Origin: Cellulophaga sp. HaHaR_3_176
GTDB taxonomy: Bacteria; Bacteroidota; Bacteroidia; Flavobacteriales; Flavobacteriaceae
Length of the DNA: 64,000 nt
Direction of reading: 5' to 3'
NCBI RefSeq assembly: GCF_019021925.1
Contig: NZ_CP058990.1
Coordinates: 1,790,001-1,854,000, forward strand
The position numbers and the translations under genes were made by a program. The notes beneath the pieces were generated by a model. That model searched no databases. It was not told the DNA's origin and saw only the letters and a list, made by a program, of their open reading frames with translations. Shown here one piece after another: positions 18,800-27,535 of the stretch (positions are counted from its first letter, which is position 1; every line of letters starts with the position of its first letter).

Positions 18800-18902
18800 T
18801 CACATTTTAGGGATTGAGTTAACAATAAACTCTGATAAGCGCATTTCTTTTTAAGCTCTTTTATACTTTTAGTGTTAATTATAAATAACAAAAAACACTA
18901 CT

Positions 18903-19490
18903 ATGAAAAATACAATATTTCTTTTATCTATTACAGCATTAAGCTTTTCTTACGGCTGTAAAGATGCAAAAAAAGAAACAAAAGAAATGAATTCTGAAGT
19001 TGAAGCTACTATTATGGATGTAGAATCAGAAAAAGAGTCTAAATCTATTACTATAACGCTAGAACCTAAAAGTGAAAGTGATGTCAAGGGAGAGGTAACT
19101 TTTACGCAAGATGGAGAAACTGTTGCAATGATGGCTACTCTATCTGGCTTAAGCGAAGGTGAACATGCCATACACATTCACGAAACTGCAGATTGTTCAT
19201 CTGCAGATGGTAAATCGGCTGGCGGACACTGGAACCCAACATTTCAACCACATGGAAAATGGGGTACTGAAGAAGGTTATCATAAAGGAGATATTGGTAA
19301 TTTTGCTGCTGATGTAGATGGAAATGCTACGGTTGAATTTAGTACTGACGAATGGTGTATTGATTGTGACGATGAAACAAAAAACATACTAGAAAAAGGT
19401 GTTATAGTTCACCAAGGTACTGATGATTATACATCGCAACCAAGTGGCGATGCTGGAGCTAGAGTTAGTTGTGCTGGTATAATTCAATAA
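18903..19490 (+). CDS. sodC: Cu/Zn superoxide dismutase lipoprotein
   Basis: 195 residues with a lipoprotein signal (LSFSYGC) and a Lys/Glu-rich linker of ~35 residues. The SodC domain carries the copper ligands in HAIHIHE, the disulphide Cys in TADCSS, the bridging/zinc His residues in GGHWNP and HKGDIGN, and a C-terminal HQGTDDY with GARVSCAG. All key residues appear present, so the enzyme should convert periplasmic or surface superoxide to peroxide. A terminator follows, separating it from the sigma-factor operon, although YceI, SodC and the sigma/anti-sigma pair lie in the same direction. Confidence 0.95.
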   Translation: MKNTIFLLSITALSFSYGCKDAKKETKEMNSEVEATIMDVESEKESKSITITLEPKSESDVKGEVTFTQDGETVAMMATLSGLSEGEHAIHIHETADCSSADGKSAGGHWNPTFQPHGKWGTEEGYHKGDIGNFAADVDGNATVEFSTDEWCIDCDDETKNILEKGVIVHQGTDDYTSQPSGDAGARVSCAGIIQ

Positions 19491-19510
19491 ATTAAAATAT
19501 AAACAAATTA

Positions 19511-19539
19511 AAAACTGCCTTTAGTGCAGTTTTTTTTTA
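19511..19539 (+). terminator. rho-independent terminator after sodC
   Basis: AAAACTGC and GCAGTTTT form a stem with a short loop (CTTTAGT) followed by a run of T. It lies 20 bases after the sodC stop and 24 before the sigma factor start. Confidence 0.85.
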
Positions 19540-19562
19540 TCTTACATTATTAAATTCATTCT

Positions 19563-20093
19563 ATGGAATTAGAACTTTTAGTTGACAATTTTCGGAATAA
19601 AGACCAAAAAGCTTTTGAAAAGCTATATGGTATGTATTCTGATAATATCTGCGGCGTTATTAATACAATCGTAAAAAATAATGATATCGCTGAAGAAATT
19701 TGTCAAGATGTTTTTGTGAAGGCTTGGAATAACTGTGAAAGTTACAATTCTTCAAAAGGACGATTTTTTACTTGGATATTAAATATTGCTAGAAATGCAG
19801 CTATTGATCAAGTACGTTCAAAAGCACATAAAAATAGTAAACAAAACCTATCCTCTGATTTTTTCGTAAATATACTTGAAGACAGTAATGACCTTAATAC
19901 TGAGGTTGATACAATAGGATTAAAGAGTTTACTTAAGAATTTAAAAGAAAAATGTGTTCAAATTATAGATTTACTATATTTTCAGGGCTATACACAAAAA
20001 GAAGCCTCTGAAGAATTAGAAATTCCGATAGGAACCGTTAAAACAAGAAATAGGAGTTGTATCTCTCAAATTCGAAGCAATATAGCAATATAG
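19563..20093 (+). CDS. ECF-type RNA polymerase sigma factor
   Basis: 176 residues. Region 2 is visible as AFEKLYGMYSDNICGVI, then AEEICQDVFVKAWNN and FFTWILNIARNAAIDQVRSK. Region 4 is ECVQI-like (EKCVQIIDLLYFQGYTQKEA, then IPIGTVKTRNRSCISQIR), the helix-turn-helix that reads the -35 region. The next gene is an RskA-type membrane anti-sigma factor starting one base after the stop, so the pair is co-expressed and probably autoregulated. Similarity is to the SigK/RpoE-like group. Confidence 0.92.
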   Translation: MELELLVDNFRNKDQKAFEKLYGMYSDNICGVINTIVKNNDIAEEICQDVFVKAWNNCESYNSSKGRFFTWILNIARNAAIDQVRSKAHKNSKQNLSSDFFVNILEDSNDLNTEVDTIGLKSLLKNLKEKCVQIIDLLYFQGYTQKEASEELEIPIGTVKTRNRSCISQIRSNIAI

Positions 20094-20094
20094 C

Positions 20095-20901
20095 ATGGAT
20101 ATAGAAAAATACATAGAGACAGGAGTTTTGGAGCTTTACGTAGCTGGCATACTTTCAGAAAAAGAAAATCTGGAAGTGGTCGATAATGCTAAACAATATC
20201 CAGAAATTAAAAAAGAAATTGTAGCTATTGAAGCTTCTATATTAGCACTATCAAAAGCTGCTGCACCAAAATCTCGTTCTTTTGAAAAAGAATTTATAGG
20301 TGTAAAAAATAGAATTCAAAAAGCATTTGAATCTAAGGTTATTGAAATGCCTTCTGAAAAATCATCTAATTGGTCATCATACCTTGGTTGGGCTGCATCT
20401 GTTATTTTAGCAGCAAGCTTACTTTGGATGTATTCTGAAAACAATTCATTAAAGTCAGAAATCAATGTAGCTTCTCAAAATAATGAAACTTTAGAAATTC
20501 AAATTGAAGAAGCTAAAATTTCTCTAGAAAAATCTAAAGACCTTTTAACTACGATTAGAGATAAAGACATACAAGTAGTCGCTTTAGGCGGGCAAGCTGT
20601 TGACCCTGACTCTTATGCAAAAGCATATTGGAATAAGAAAGAACAAAAAGTATTTATTGATGCTCAAGGTTTACCAGAACCACCAGATGGAATGGTTTAC
20701 CAAGTATGGTCTTTAAAATTAGACCCACTTACACCTACGAGTATGGGATTATTAGAGGATTTTATATCTGATGATAATAAGGTTTTTGCCTTAGCTAACC
20801 CTAATGAATCTGAAGCATTCGGAATTACATTAGAGCCAGCTGGAGGTAGTGAATCTCCTAACCTAGAACAACTTTATACTTTAGGAGCTGTAAATTCTTA
20901 A
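20095..20901 (+). CDS. RskA-type transmembrane anti-sigma factor
   Basis: 268 residues: a cytosolic N-terminal sigma-binding part (MDIEKYIETGVLELYVAG, lacking the ZAS Cys/His cluster), one membrane helix (WSSYLGWAASVILAASLLWM, ~100-120), a coiled-coil stretch (~120-160), and an extracytoplasmic C-terminal RskA domain (~170-265) with PEPPDGMVYQVWSLK and the terminal FGITLEPAGGSESP. It should hold the upstream sigma factor inactive until a periplasmic signal triggers release. The ATG lies one base after the sigma factor stop. Confidence 0.9.
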   Translation: MDIEKYIETGVLELYVAGILSEKENLEVVDNAKQYPEIKKEIVAIEASILALSKAAAPKSRSFEKEFIGVKNRIQKAFESKVIEMPSEKSSNWSSYLGWAASVILAASLLWMYSENNSLKSEINVASQNNETLEIQIEEAKISLEKSKDLLTTIRDKDIQVVALGGQAVDPDSYAKAYWNKKEQKVFIDAQGLPEPPDGMVYQVWSLKLDPLTPTSMGLLEDFISDDNKVFALANPNESEAFGITLEPAGGSESPNLEQLYTLGAVNS

Positions 20902-20920
20902 AATAGAATCTAAACATTAA

Positions 20921-20952
20921 AAAAGCCGCTGAATTATTTCAGCGGCTTTTTA
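20921..20952. terminator. bidirectional rho-independent terminator
   Basis: AAAAGCCGCTGAA and TTCAGCGGCTTTT form a strong stem with a small AT loop between the convergent anti-sigma and VOC genes. T-runs are present on both strands. Confidence 0.9.
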
Positions 20953-20971
20953 TTTTTAATATCTTTTTATT

Positions 20972-22027
20972 TTATAAATCGCTTTTTACACGATGTACTT
21001 GCATTGCTCTTATGAGCCATTTAGATAAAGGTTTGAATGGGTCTCTTTTTTTCAAATCAATATAAATACCTAGCTTTTTCAATATTGGTACTTTATGAGT
21101 TTCTACAAACTCAATTAATGTACCATCTGGATCTTCAATATAACTAAAATGTCCTGCAGCGTCTCCCATATCAAAACTATCTGCACTATCTACTGTAAAC
21201 GGAAAATTTAATCTTTTTGCTTCATTTCTAAAGGTTTTCATTCCGTTAATATCAAAACAAAGGTGAATATACCCTAAGTCACCCCATAAACGATCTTTAT
21301 AAATTTTGTTAGGCTTACGGTCTAAAACTTGTATTAATTCTATTTCTGTCGGACCTAATAATTCACCAAAACCTCCAACTTTTCTAGCGCTATGCTTCAA
21401 AATAATTCTTCTGAACGAATTTTCACCACCTGGCACACCTTTAAAATCATCTTGAACTCCTATTTTATCAGAAACTAAAATATCGTACCCTAAAAGTTTT
21501 TGATAAAAAAGTAGAGACTTATCCATATCTGCAACACCAATTACAGTTCCTAAAACACCTCCGTTACTTACGTTGCAATTAATATAATTATAATCATCTT
21601 TTACCACTTGAACTAAGTTATCCCAAGGGTCAGCAAATATAAAACGATCTTCTTTTTCAAAATTTTCACTCAAAAAAGGTATGCTAATTTTATTTAATTT
21701 TTGATGAACTACAGTTGTATCTTTAGCTCTAATTTTCATTATATTAATTCCTAAATCGCCGAGTAAAAAAATATTTTTATTCGCTTTAGGAATCCTATCT
21801 TTAAATTGCCAAATTTCTAACCCTCCCCCTCCTACTAAGTTTAAGGCCAATAACGCATGACGTTTTTGAACAACATCATTTGTGTATTGAGTCATTAAAT
21901 TTGCGCTAGCTACATCTTCGAAAACTAAAATATCAAAGCCTAAGTACTCTCTATACCAATTAAATACAGATTTTGCATTAGCAACTCCAATACCTATTTG
22001 TTGAATGCCATTAATAATTTTACTCAT
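20972..22027 (-). CDS. double-domain VOC (glyoxalase/dioxygenase fold) protein
   Basis: 351 residues made of two vicinal-oxygen-chelate modules: one at ~5-125 (GIQQIGIGVANAKSVFNWYREYLGFD) and one at ~155-320 (VIGVADMDKSLLFYQKLLGYDILV ... YIEDPDGTLIEFVETHK). The second contains the metal-ligand-like His and Glu of LGYIHLCFD and LIEFVE, whereas the first looks poorer in ligands. The exact reaction is unknown; ring-cleaving dioxygenase, lyase or resistance roles are all possible. It is 10 bases downstream of a GT2 glycosyltransferase gene on the same strand. Confidence 0.8.
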   Translation of the reverse strand: MSKIINGIQQIGIGVANAKSVFNWYREYLGFDILVFEDVASANLMTQYTNDVVQKRHALLALNLVGGGGLEIWQFKDRIPKANKNIFLLGDLGINIMKIRAKDTTVVHQKLNKISIPFLSENFEKEDRFIFADPWDNLVQVVKDDYNYINCNVSNGGVLGTVIGVADMDKSLLFYQKLLGYDILVSDKIGVQDDFKGVPGGENSFRRIILKHSARKVGGFGELLGPTEIELIQVLDRKPNKIYKDRLWGDLGYIHLCFDINGMKTFRNEAKRLNFPFTVDSADSFDMGDAAGHFSYIEDPDGTLIEFVETHKVPILKKLGIYIDLKKRDPFKPLSKWLIRAMQVHRVKSDL

Positions 22028-22037
22028 AAAAACAATG

Positions 22038-22745
22038 TTATTTTGTGCTATATGGCATCTTTAATAATTTACTATGTAAACTTTTTAATTTGTTTGCAGG
22101 ATATCCGAGATTAAATAATACAACCATTACAAGGTTTGATATATTTACTTTTAGATATGAGTTTGTTTCATATTTACGTGCTGAAACAATAAGATTGTTT
22201 TTTATAATTTTATAGTTGACTTTTTCTTTTTTCATTCTCTTGAAAAATTCAAAATCTTCCATGATTACTTGTGCTTCATTAAATTTCCCTAATTGAAAAA
22301 AAACATCTTTTTTAATAAAAAGACATTGATCACCACCCCCTGTAAAAATGCCATCTTTTGCTGTAAATGAAGAATTGATATTTAAAAAAAAACTTTCTTT
22401 ATCAAATTTATAAGAGAAAAACCCTGCTTCATATTTATTATTAATGGTAGCCTTTATATCTTCAATAAAATTAATTGGCGGTATTACATCTGCATGTAAA
22501 AAAACTAAAATATCTCCCTTTGCTTTATTTGCTGCATAATTCATTTGAATTGCACGGCCATTTGTTGGACATTTATAAAAAATAATTTTAGAATTTAATT
22601 TCTCGAAAGCTGTACAATCTGAATTTGATGCCGATATAGAAATAAGAATTTCTGTATCATCAACTTTTATAAGCTCTTGTAAATAAGGAAGTAACTTATC
22701 TAAATTTTGCTTCTCATTATGTGCTGGTATAATAATAGATATCAT
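22038..22745 (-). CDS. family 2 glycosyltransferase (TIGR04283-like)
   Basis: 235 residues, GT-A fold. It starts ISIIIPAHNEKQNLDKLLP and has NGRAIQMNYAANKAKGDILV with FLHADV, matching the subgroup sometimes called arsenosugar-biosynthesis-type glycosyltransferase (RGRARQMN...LHAD). GDQCLFIKK and VIMEDFEFFKRMKK supply the acceptor-side and catalytic acidic residues. It lacks a membrane anchor. The arsenosugar role is known only for some relatives, and no arsenic gene is nearby, so the substrate is open. It lies upstream of the VOC gene in one minus-strand operon. Confidence 0.85.
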   Translation of the reverse strand: MISIIIPAHNEKQNLDKLLPYLQELIKVDDTEILISISASNSDCTAFEKLNSKIIFYKCPTNGRAIQMNYAANKAKGDILVFLHADVIPPINFIEDIKATINNKYEAGFFSYKFDKESFFLNINSSFTAKDGIFTGGGDQCLFIKKDVFFQLGKFNEAQVIMEDFEFFKRMKKEKVNYKIIKNNLIVSARKYETNSYLKVNISNLVMVVLFNLGYPANKLKSLHSKLLKMPYSTK

Positions 22746-22893
22746 AAAAAAATGCAGTCTATATTTTATTTAATATAATTAACTAACTTTAATAAATACG
22801 TAATTTTATAAGAAAGGGTTCATAAATAATTACGACCAAACCATCTAACTTCTAAAACCGTATATAATAATATACGATACTAATAAAGATATT

Positions 22894-23682
22894 ATGATAA
22901 CACGTTCGATTAAGTTAAACTTACTATTGATTCTTACATTTTTTGTCTCTTTTTCTATCTCTTCTCAAGACAACAAAAGTAATGGTTCTAATTTCAATAA
23001 ACTATCTGAAGAGTTTTTAATAAAAATTAAAAATGGAGAAAACACAGAAGCTATAAGAGAGCAACTTGCCTCAACAACCATAGAGGAATTAGAGGATGGT
23101 TTACAAACTGATACTCAAAAATTAGCATTTTGGCTTAATATATATAACGGTTATATTCAATTTATTTTACAAGAAAACCCTGATTCATATAGCGATAGAG
23201 GTTCTTTCTTCAAAAAAGAACAAATTAAAATTGCTGGCACCACTATTGCTTTTGAAAAAATAGAGCATGGTATTATTCGTAAATCGCAATGGCCATTAGG
23301 TTTAGGAATGATCAGAAAATGGTTTCCTAATAAGTTAGAAAGAAAATTGAGAGTTGAGGAAAGAGATTACAGGGTGCATTTTGCTTTAAACTGTGGTGCT
23401 AAAGATTGCCCACCTGTTGCTATTTATTACGCTGAAAAATTAGATGAACAATTAGATTTAGGAACCAAAAAATATTTAACTCAAACTACGGTATATAATA
23501 AAGAAGAAAATACAGTAAGCGTTACTCCTTTATTTAGTTGGTTTAGAGGTGATTTTGGCTGTAAAAAAGGAGTTAAAGAAATTTTGAAAGCTCACAACAT
23601 TGTAGATGACACAAAAGGTCTTGATATTACATACAAAGGTTACGATTGGACTTTAGATTTAGACAATTGGATTAAATTATAA
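22894..23682 (+). CDS. DUF547 secreted protein
   Basis: 262 residues with a signal peptide (LLLILTFFVSFSISSQ). The DUF547 core is clear: KLAFWLNIYNGYIQF, ..FEKIEHGIIRKS and VHFALNCGAKDCPPVAIY, with conserved Cys, His and Asn that resemble a papain/transglutaminase-like site. The biochemical function of DUF547 is not known. A promoter for the next gene overlaps its 3' end. Confidence 0.88.
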   Translation: MITRSIKLNLLLILTFFVSFSISSQDNKSNGSNFNKLSEEFLIKIKNGENTEAIREQLASTTIEELEDGLQTDTQKLAFWLNIYNGYIQFILQENPDSYSDRGSFFKKEQIKIAGTTIAFEKIEHGIIRKSQWPLGLGMIRKWFPNKLERKLRVEERDYRVHFALNCGAKDCPPVAIYYAEKLDEQLDLGTKKYLTQTTVYNKEENTVSVTPLFSWFRGDFGCKKGVKEILKAHNIVDDTKGLDITYKGYDWTLDLDNWIKL

Positions 23683-23695
23683 CAATCTATATTTG
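23667..23695 (+). promoter_or_regulatory. Bacteroidota-type promoter TTG-N18-TATATTTG
   Basis: TTG at 23667-23669 and TATATTTG at 23688-23695 match both promoter elements with 18-base spacing, inside and just after the end of the DUF547 gene. It would drive the MMPL/RND gene whose ATG is at 23727. Confidence 0.7.
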
Positions 23696-23726
23696 CTAAG
23701 TTTTTATTAGGGTACAGATATATTTT

Positions 23727-25967
23727 ATGCAAAAAATTTTAGCGTTTAAAAAAGTAATACTTGTCTGCTTTTTGTTTTTAGCAATTGGTTCTTGTTTTTT
23801 AATCAGTAATTTAAAATTCGCTTTCGATTTTAATCAATTTTTTCCAACGGGGGATAAAGATCTAATTTTTTACGAAAAATTTGTAGAAGATTTTTCTACT
23901 GATGATAACTTTTTACTTATCGCGGTTGAAAATGACTCAACTGTTTTCAACAAAGAGTTTTTAAGCAAAATTAATTCGCTTTCTGAAGATGCTAAAAAAT
24001 TGCCTTATGTAACTGAAGTCAGTTCTTTAACAACACTATCATACCCATTAAAAACATCTTTTGGTTATACAAAAATTCCCGTTTTACACTGGGACGATAA
24101 AACCCAATATCAAAAAGATTGGTCTAAAATTAAAGAAGATGGTCTTTTCATCAATTCATTTATTGATGAAAAAGCCACCTCTTTAATTATCGTTTTAGAA
24201 ACTGATGATAATTTAGATTATAAACAATCAATAGCACTACTAACCAGTACTCGTAATTTATTAGAAGGTAAAGATTTAAAAGAATACCATTTAATGGGTC
24301 GAAGCTTTTTTTATGAAGCTTTGGTTAATATGCAAAAACGAGAGCTAATAGTAACTTCTATTATTTCACTTATACTTGTACTTATTGTTCTGTTTATAAT
24401 ATATAGGCGTGGTGTCATTATTTTTATAACACTGATATCTATATTTATAGCGCTATTAATATTTCTAGGAACATTATCATTATTAGGTAAAGAACTTAGT
24501 GTTTTAGCAGCCCTATATCCTATTTTAATGCTTATCGTAGGTACATCTGATGTAATACATATTCTAGATAATTATCTAGAGAAGTTAAAACAAGGTATTG
24601 AACAAATAACAGCAATTACAAGTACTTTAAAAGAAGTTGGCCTATCAACCCTTTTAACATCAATAACTACGGCCATTGGCTTTTTATCTTTACTGTTCTC
24701 AAAGCTTGTTGGTATCAGAGATTTTGGAGTAAATTCAGCAATAGGAGTACTAATAGCCTATTTTACTGTTATATTTTTCACAAGCTCACTTCTTTTAATT
24801 TTCAAAAACAAAACACTTTTATCCGATAAAAAAGATAGCTCTTTTTGGGAAGAAAAATTACTAAAAATAAATAGAATTACTTTTTTACACCCTAAAAAAA
24901 TATTGATTTTCACTCTTATTTTTGGACTATTTTGTTTTTGGGGTGCAAGCTTAGTTAATACTAACTATAAGTTTAAAACTAGTTTACCAAACAAAAGCGC
25001 TATTTCGAGTGATTTTGATTTTTTTCAAAAAAATTATTTTGGTTTTAGATCATTAGAACTAGCCGTAACTAGTAAAGAAAATTTTAAAATTACCGATTTT
25101 GAAATTGCGAATGAGATTGAAAAAGTAACTCAAAATTTAGAAAAAATAAATACTATAAAAAATGTTCAGTCTGTAAACTTAATTCCTAAAGCTTTTAATA
25201 AAGCCAATAACCTTAACAAGGCTGATTTTTTTGTTTTACCACAAGATAAAAAAACCTTTAATACGTATAAAAAAGATGCTAATAGGTATGCTAGAAAACA
25301 ACTTAATAAATTTATGGATACCTCTAAAACAAAATCTAGAATCATTTCTAAAATTTTAGATATTGGTACCGATAGTTTAAATACAACATACAGTAGAATT
25401 AATACATTTATTGCTAAAAATACAGACACTACAATAGTAAACTTCAAAATTACAGGAAAAGGCTTTTTAATGGATAAAAATGCCGAATACATACAGCTTA
25501 GTCTTTTTCAAGGTTTAGCTATGGGGTTATTATTAGTTGGTATTATTATGGGATTGTTGTATAAAAATATTAAGCTCGTTATTATATCTATGATTCCTAA
25601 TTTATTGCCTTTAGTATTTGCGGGAGCCTTATTAGGGTTTTTAAAAATACCGTTAGATGCACCTACAAGTATTGTATTTGCAATTGTATTTGGCATAGCG
25701 GTAGATGACACTATTCACTTTTTAGGAAAATTTAAAATAATGCTATCTAAAGGTTATTCTAAAGAAGAAGCCATAAAGGTTACCTTTTTAGAAACAGGAA
25801 GAGCACTTATAATTACCACTTTAGTTCTATTTTTTGGTTTTATGGTTTTGTTATTTTCAATACACAACCCGAGTGTTATCATAGGTCTTTTAATTAGCTC
25901 AACACTAGTTACCGCTCTAATTTTAGACTTATTACTATTACCTGTATTACTCCGAAAATTTATGTGA
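23727..25967 (+). CDS. MMPL/RND-superfamily membrane exporter
   Basis: 746 residues with the duplicated RND plan: one helix, a large extracytoplasmic loop, five helices, then the same again. The first half has the sterol-sensing-like helices RRGVIIFITLISIFIALLI and LMLIVGTSDVIHILDNYLEK (Asp in helix 4). The second half has SIVFAIVFGIAVDDTIHFLG, again with charged Asp residues that would carry protons. Relatives move lipids or hopanoids to the outer membrane (MmpL, HpnN). Its own promoter precedes it, and it converges on the BamA/TamA-like gene with only 8 bases between stops. Confidence 0.9.
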   Translation: MQKILAFKKVILVCFLFLAIGSCFLISNLKFAFDFNQFFPTGDKDLIFYEKFVEDFSTDDNFLLIAVENDSTVFNKEFLSKINSLSEDAKKLPYVTEVSSLTTLSYPLKTSFGYTKIPVLHWDDKTQYQKDWSKIKEDGLFINSFIDEKATSLIIVLETDDNLDYKQSIALLTSTRNLLEGKDLKEYHLMGRSFFYEALVNMQKRELIVTSIISLILVLIVLFIIYRRGVIIFITLISIFIALLIFLGTLSLLGKELSVLAALYPILMLIVGTSDVIHILDNYLEKLKQGIEQITAITSTLKEVGLSTLLTSITTAIGFLSLLFSKLVGIRDFGVNSAIGVLIAYFTVIFFTSSLLLIFKNKTLLSDKKDSSFWEEKLLKINRITFLHPKKILIFTLIFGLFCFWGASLVNTNYKFKTSLPNKSAISSDFDFFQKNYFGFRSLELAVTSKENFKITDFEIANEIEKVTQNLEKINTIKNVQSVNLIPKAFNKANNLNKADFFVLPQDKKTFNTYKKDANRYARKQLNKFMDTSKTKSRIISKILDIGTDSLNTTYSRINTFIAKNTDTTIVNFKITGKGFLMDKNAEYIQLSLFQGLAMGLLLVGIIMGLLYKNIKLVIISMIPNLLPLVFAGALLGFLKIPLDAPTSIVFAIVFGIAVDDTIHFLGKFKIMLSKGYSKEEAIKVTFLETGRALIITTLVLFFGFMVLLFSIHNPSVIIGLLISSTLVTALILDLLLLPVLLRKFM

Positions 25968-25975
25968 TTTGTTGC

Positions 25976-27061
25976 TTAAAACGCTTCTAATATTGTAAAA
26001 CTGATGTTACCTCCTTCTTTTGAGTAGCCATAATCTGCTCTAAGGCGAACACCATCTCTTTTATTAATTATATAACGTAAACCTGCACCACCAGAGTTTT
26101 TTAAAGGAGAAGAAAATAAGTCTTTAAAATTTGGTGCAACAGTACTTGTTGATCCAAAAACAGCAGCGCCAAACCTACCACTTATATGAAAACGATATTC
26201 GAGTGCTAATGAAGCTTCTGCGTTATCTTGAAACCTACGACTGCTAAAACCTCTAGTACGTTTCCCTCCGATATAGAATTGATCTAAAAAAGGTGTACCA
26301 CTTGAGCTACTTCCAAAGAAAAGGTTTGTAGCTATTATTTTACGCTTACCAACCTTTTTATAATATCTACTATCTAAATTGAATTTAGAATATTTAAATG
26401 ATGAACCTAAAAAATTTGAAGAAGTAAAAAAGTTACCTTGAATAAAAAATCCTTTAGTCGGGTAAAAAATATCATCACGAGTATCATAAAATGCTAAAAG
26501 TCCAACATTAGATACCATACCACCATCTTTACCAATTACGGTTGAATTAGCGAGTAAGCCATCTTCCTCTTCTTTTAAATTCGTGAAATTATCTAATTGA
26601 TACCCTAATCCTACTGAAAAATCAGGCAATACTTCTCTTAAAACTGACATACGTAATCTAGGAAAAGTAACTTCGTAATTCTCGCTATCTTCTTCTAAAC
26701 TAGTAATTCCTTGCCCATAATAATTATAAACGTATTTATAATAACCTAGCTCACCAATAACACGCCATTTTTCGTTATCAGAATAAATCTCAAAAGGAAA
26801 ATATAATAAAAATTGGTTTTTAGTTGTATAACTTACTCCCAATTGAACTGATGATGACCGTGTTGATCTTTTTTCGCCATGTAACCAAAAGCTTGCAATA
26901 CCTAATGCTCCAAAACCAAAATCTGTTTCTGGAGTATAAAAAGCTACCGGAAATAATGTGATATCTAAGTTTTTTGTAGAATCTTTCTTAACTTCTTCTT
27001 GTGCTTTCAAAGCAAAAGAGAATAGTATACTTAAAATATATAAAACCTTTTTTAAATTCAT
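25976..27061 (-). CDS. BamA/TamA-family outer-membrane barrel protein
   Basis: 361 residues with a signal peptide (VLYILSILFSFALKAQ). There are no POTRA domains; almost the whole mature protein is a D15/Omp85-like barrel (PETDFGFGALGIASFWL, FYDTRDDIFYPTKGFFI, YIGGKRTRGFSSRRF, GLRYIINKRDGVRLRADYGY), with an aromatic C-terminal residue region (FTILEAF). The VRGF/Y-type motif is GKRTRGF. Such POTRA-less members are surface antigen-like; cargo is unknown. It converges on the MMPL gene, so an envelope lipid or protein export link is possible but unproven. Confidence 0.88.
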   Translation of the reverse strand: MNLKKVLYILSILFSFALKAQEEVKKDSTKNLDITLFPVAFYTPETDFGFGALGIASFWLHGEKRSTRSSSVQLGVSYTTKNQFLLYFPFEIYSDNEKWRVIGELGYYKYVYNYYGQGITSLEEDSENYEVTFPRLRMSVLREVLPDFSVGLGYQLDNFTNLKEEEDGLLANSTVIGKDGGMVSNVGLLAFYDTRDDIFYPTKGFFIQGNFFTSSNFLGSSFKYSKFNLDSRYYKKVGKRKIIATNLFFGSSSSGTPFLDQFYIGGKRTRGFSSRRFQDNAEASLALEYRFHISGRFGAAVFGSTSTVAPNFKDLFSSPLKNSGGAGLRYIINKRDGVRLRADYGYSKEGGNISFTILEAF

Positions 27062-27201
27062 TTTTAAAAATTAAATCACAAATCGAAATATTAAAAAAAA
27101 ATATGACAATTTGTAATGTGGATAGTTATTGTACTGCAAAATACTCAACTTAATTAAGTATTATTTTATGAATAAAAAGATTAAAATATTGTTATAAAAA
27201 G
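27062..27201. other. intergenic region upstream of the BamA/TamA-like gene
   Basis: AT-rich DNA between the barrel gene and the small membrane ORF, both on the minus strand. I saw no clear TAnnTTTG box, terminator or coding remnant. Confidence 0.4.
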
Positions 27202-27333
27202 CTATTTTTTTTGCTTTTCATAAAGCGAATTACATTCTTCAGTCTCTTTATGCAGTCTATGCAAGGCTAAATATACTATTATACATACATGTAACATAAC
27301 ATAAAACCAAACTCCTAATAAAAAATAAGTCAT
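27202..27333 (-). CDS. putative 43-residue single-pass membrane protein
   Basis: A short minus-strand frame (ATG at 27333, TAG at 27202-27204) encodes 43 residues. Residues ~3-24 (YFLLGVWFYVMLHVCIIVYL) form a convincing membrane helix, followed by a charged tail (HRLHKETEECNSLYEKQKK). An AT-rich leader and an upstream hairpin suggest its own transcript. It lies beyond the TonB-receptor terminator on the same strand. I do not recognise a family. The hydrophobic-then-charged layout is more protein-like than expected of random AT-rich DNA, but conservation must decide. Confidence 0.45.
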   Translation of the reverse strand: MTYFLLGVWFYVMLHVCIIVYLALHRLHKETEECNSLYEKQKK

Positions 27334-27353
27334 AATTAAAAGGTTTAGATTAA

Positions 27354-27387
27354 AAACTAAAGTATTTATGCCATAATACCTTAGTTT
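27354..27387 (-). terminator. 13-bp imperfect hairpin, possible minus-strand terminator or attenuator
   Basis: AAACTAAAGTATT (27354-27366) and AATACCTTAGTTT (27375-27387) pair at 12 of 13 positions around an 8-base loop. Read on the minus strand it is followed by a short T-run (TTTTTAATC). It lies 20 bases before the small membrane ORF, so it could terminate residual read-through or act as an attenuator for that ORF. Confidence 0.45.
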
Positions 27388-27450
27388 GTAATACCTACGA
27401 AAAAAAAACGAAGTAGGTTTTACCTTGTTAATTTAATTTAACATATTTTC

Positions 27451-27485
27451 AAAAAAAAAGCACCGTAGTACCACTACTACGGTGC
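27451..27485 (-). terminator. rho-independent terminator of the TonB-receptor operon
   Basis: GCACCGTAGTA and TACTACGGTGC form an 11-bp perfect stem with loop CCAC. The A9 run on the left becomes a T-run on the minus strand. It starts 50 bases after the TonB receptor stop. Confidence 0.92.
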
Positions 27486-27535
27486 AAACAACCTAAAAAC
27501 AAAAAAACAACCACTTGCTTCTTTTCTATTGAGGA

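Noticed and set aside
18214..18891. 225-codon open frame on the minus strand
   Set aside because: It is a shadow of the YceI-like lipoprotein gene; Ser/Val-rich translation without motifs.
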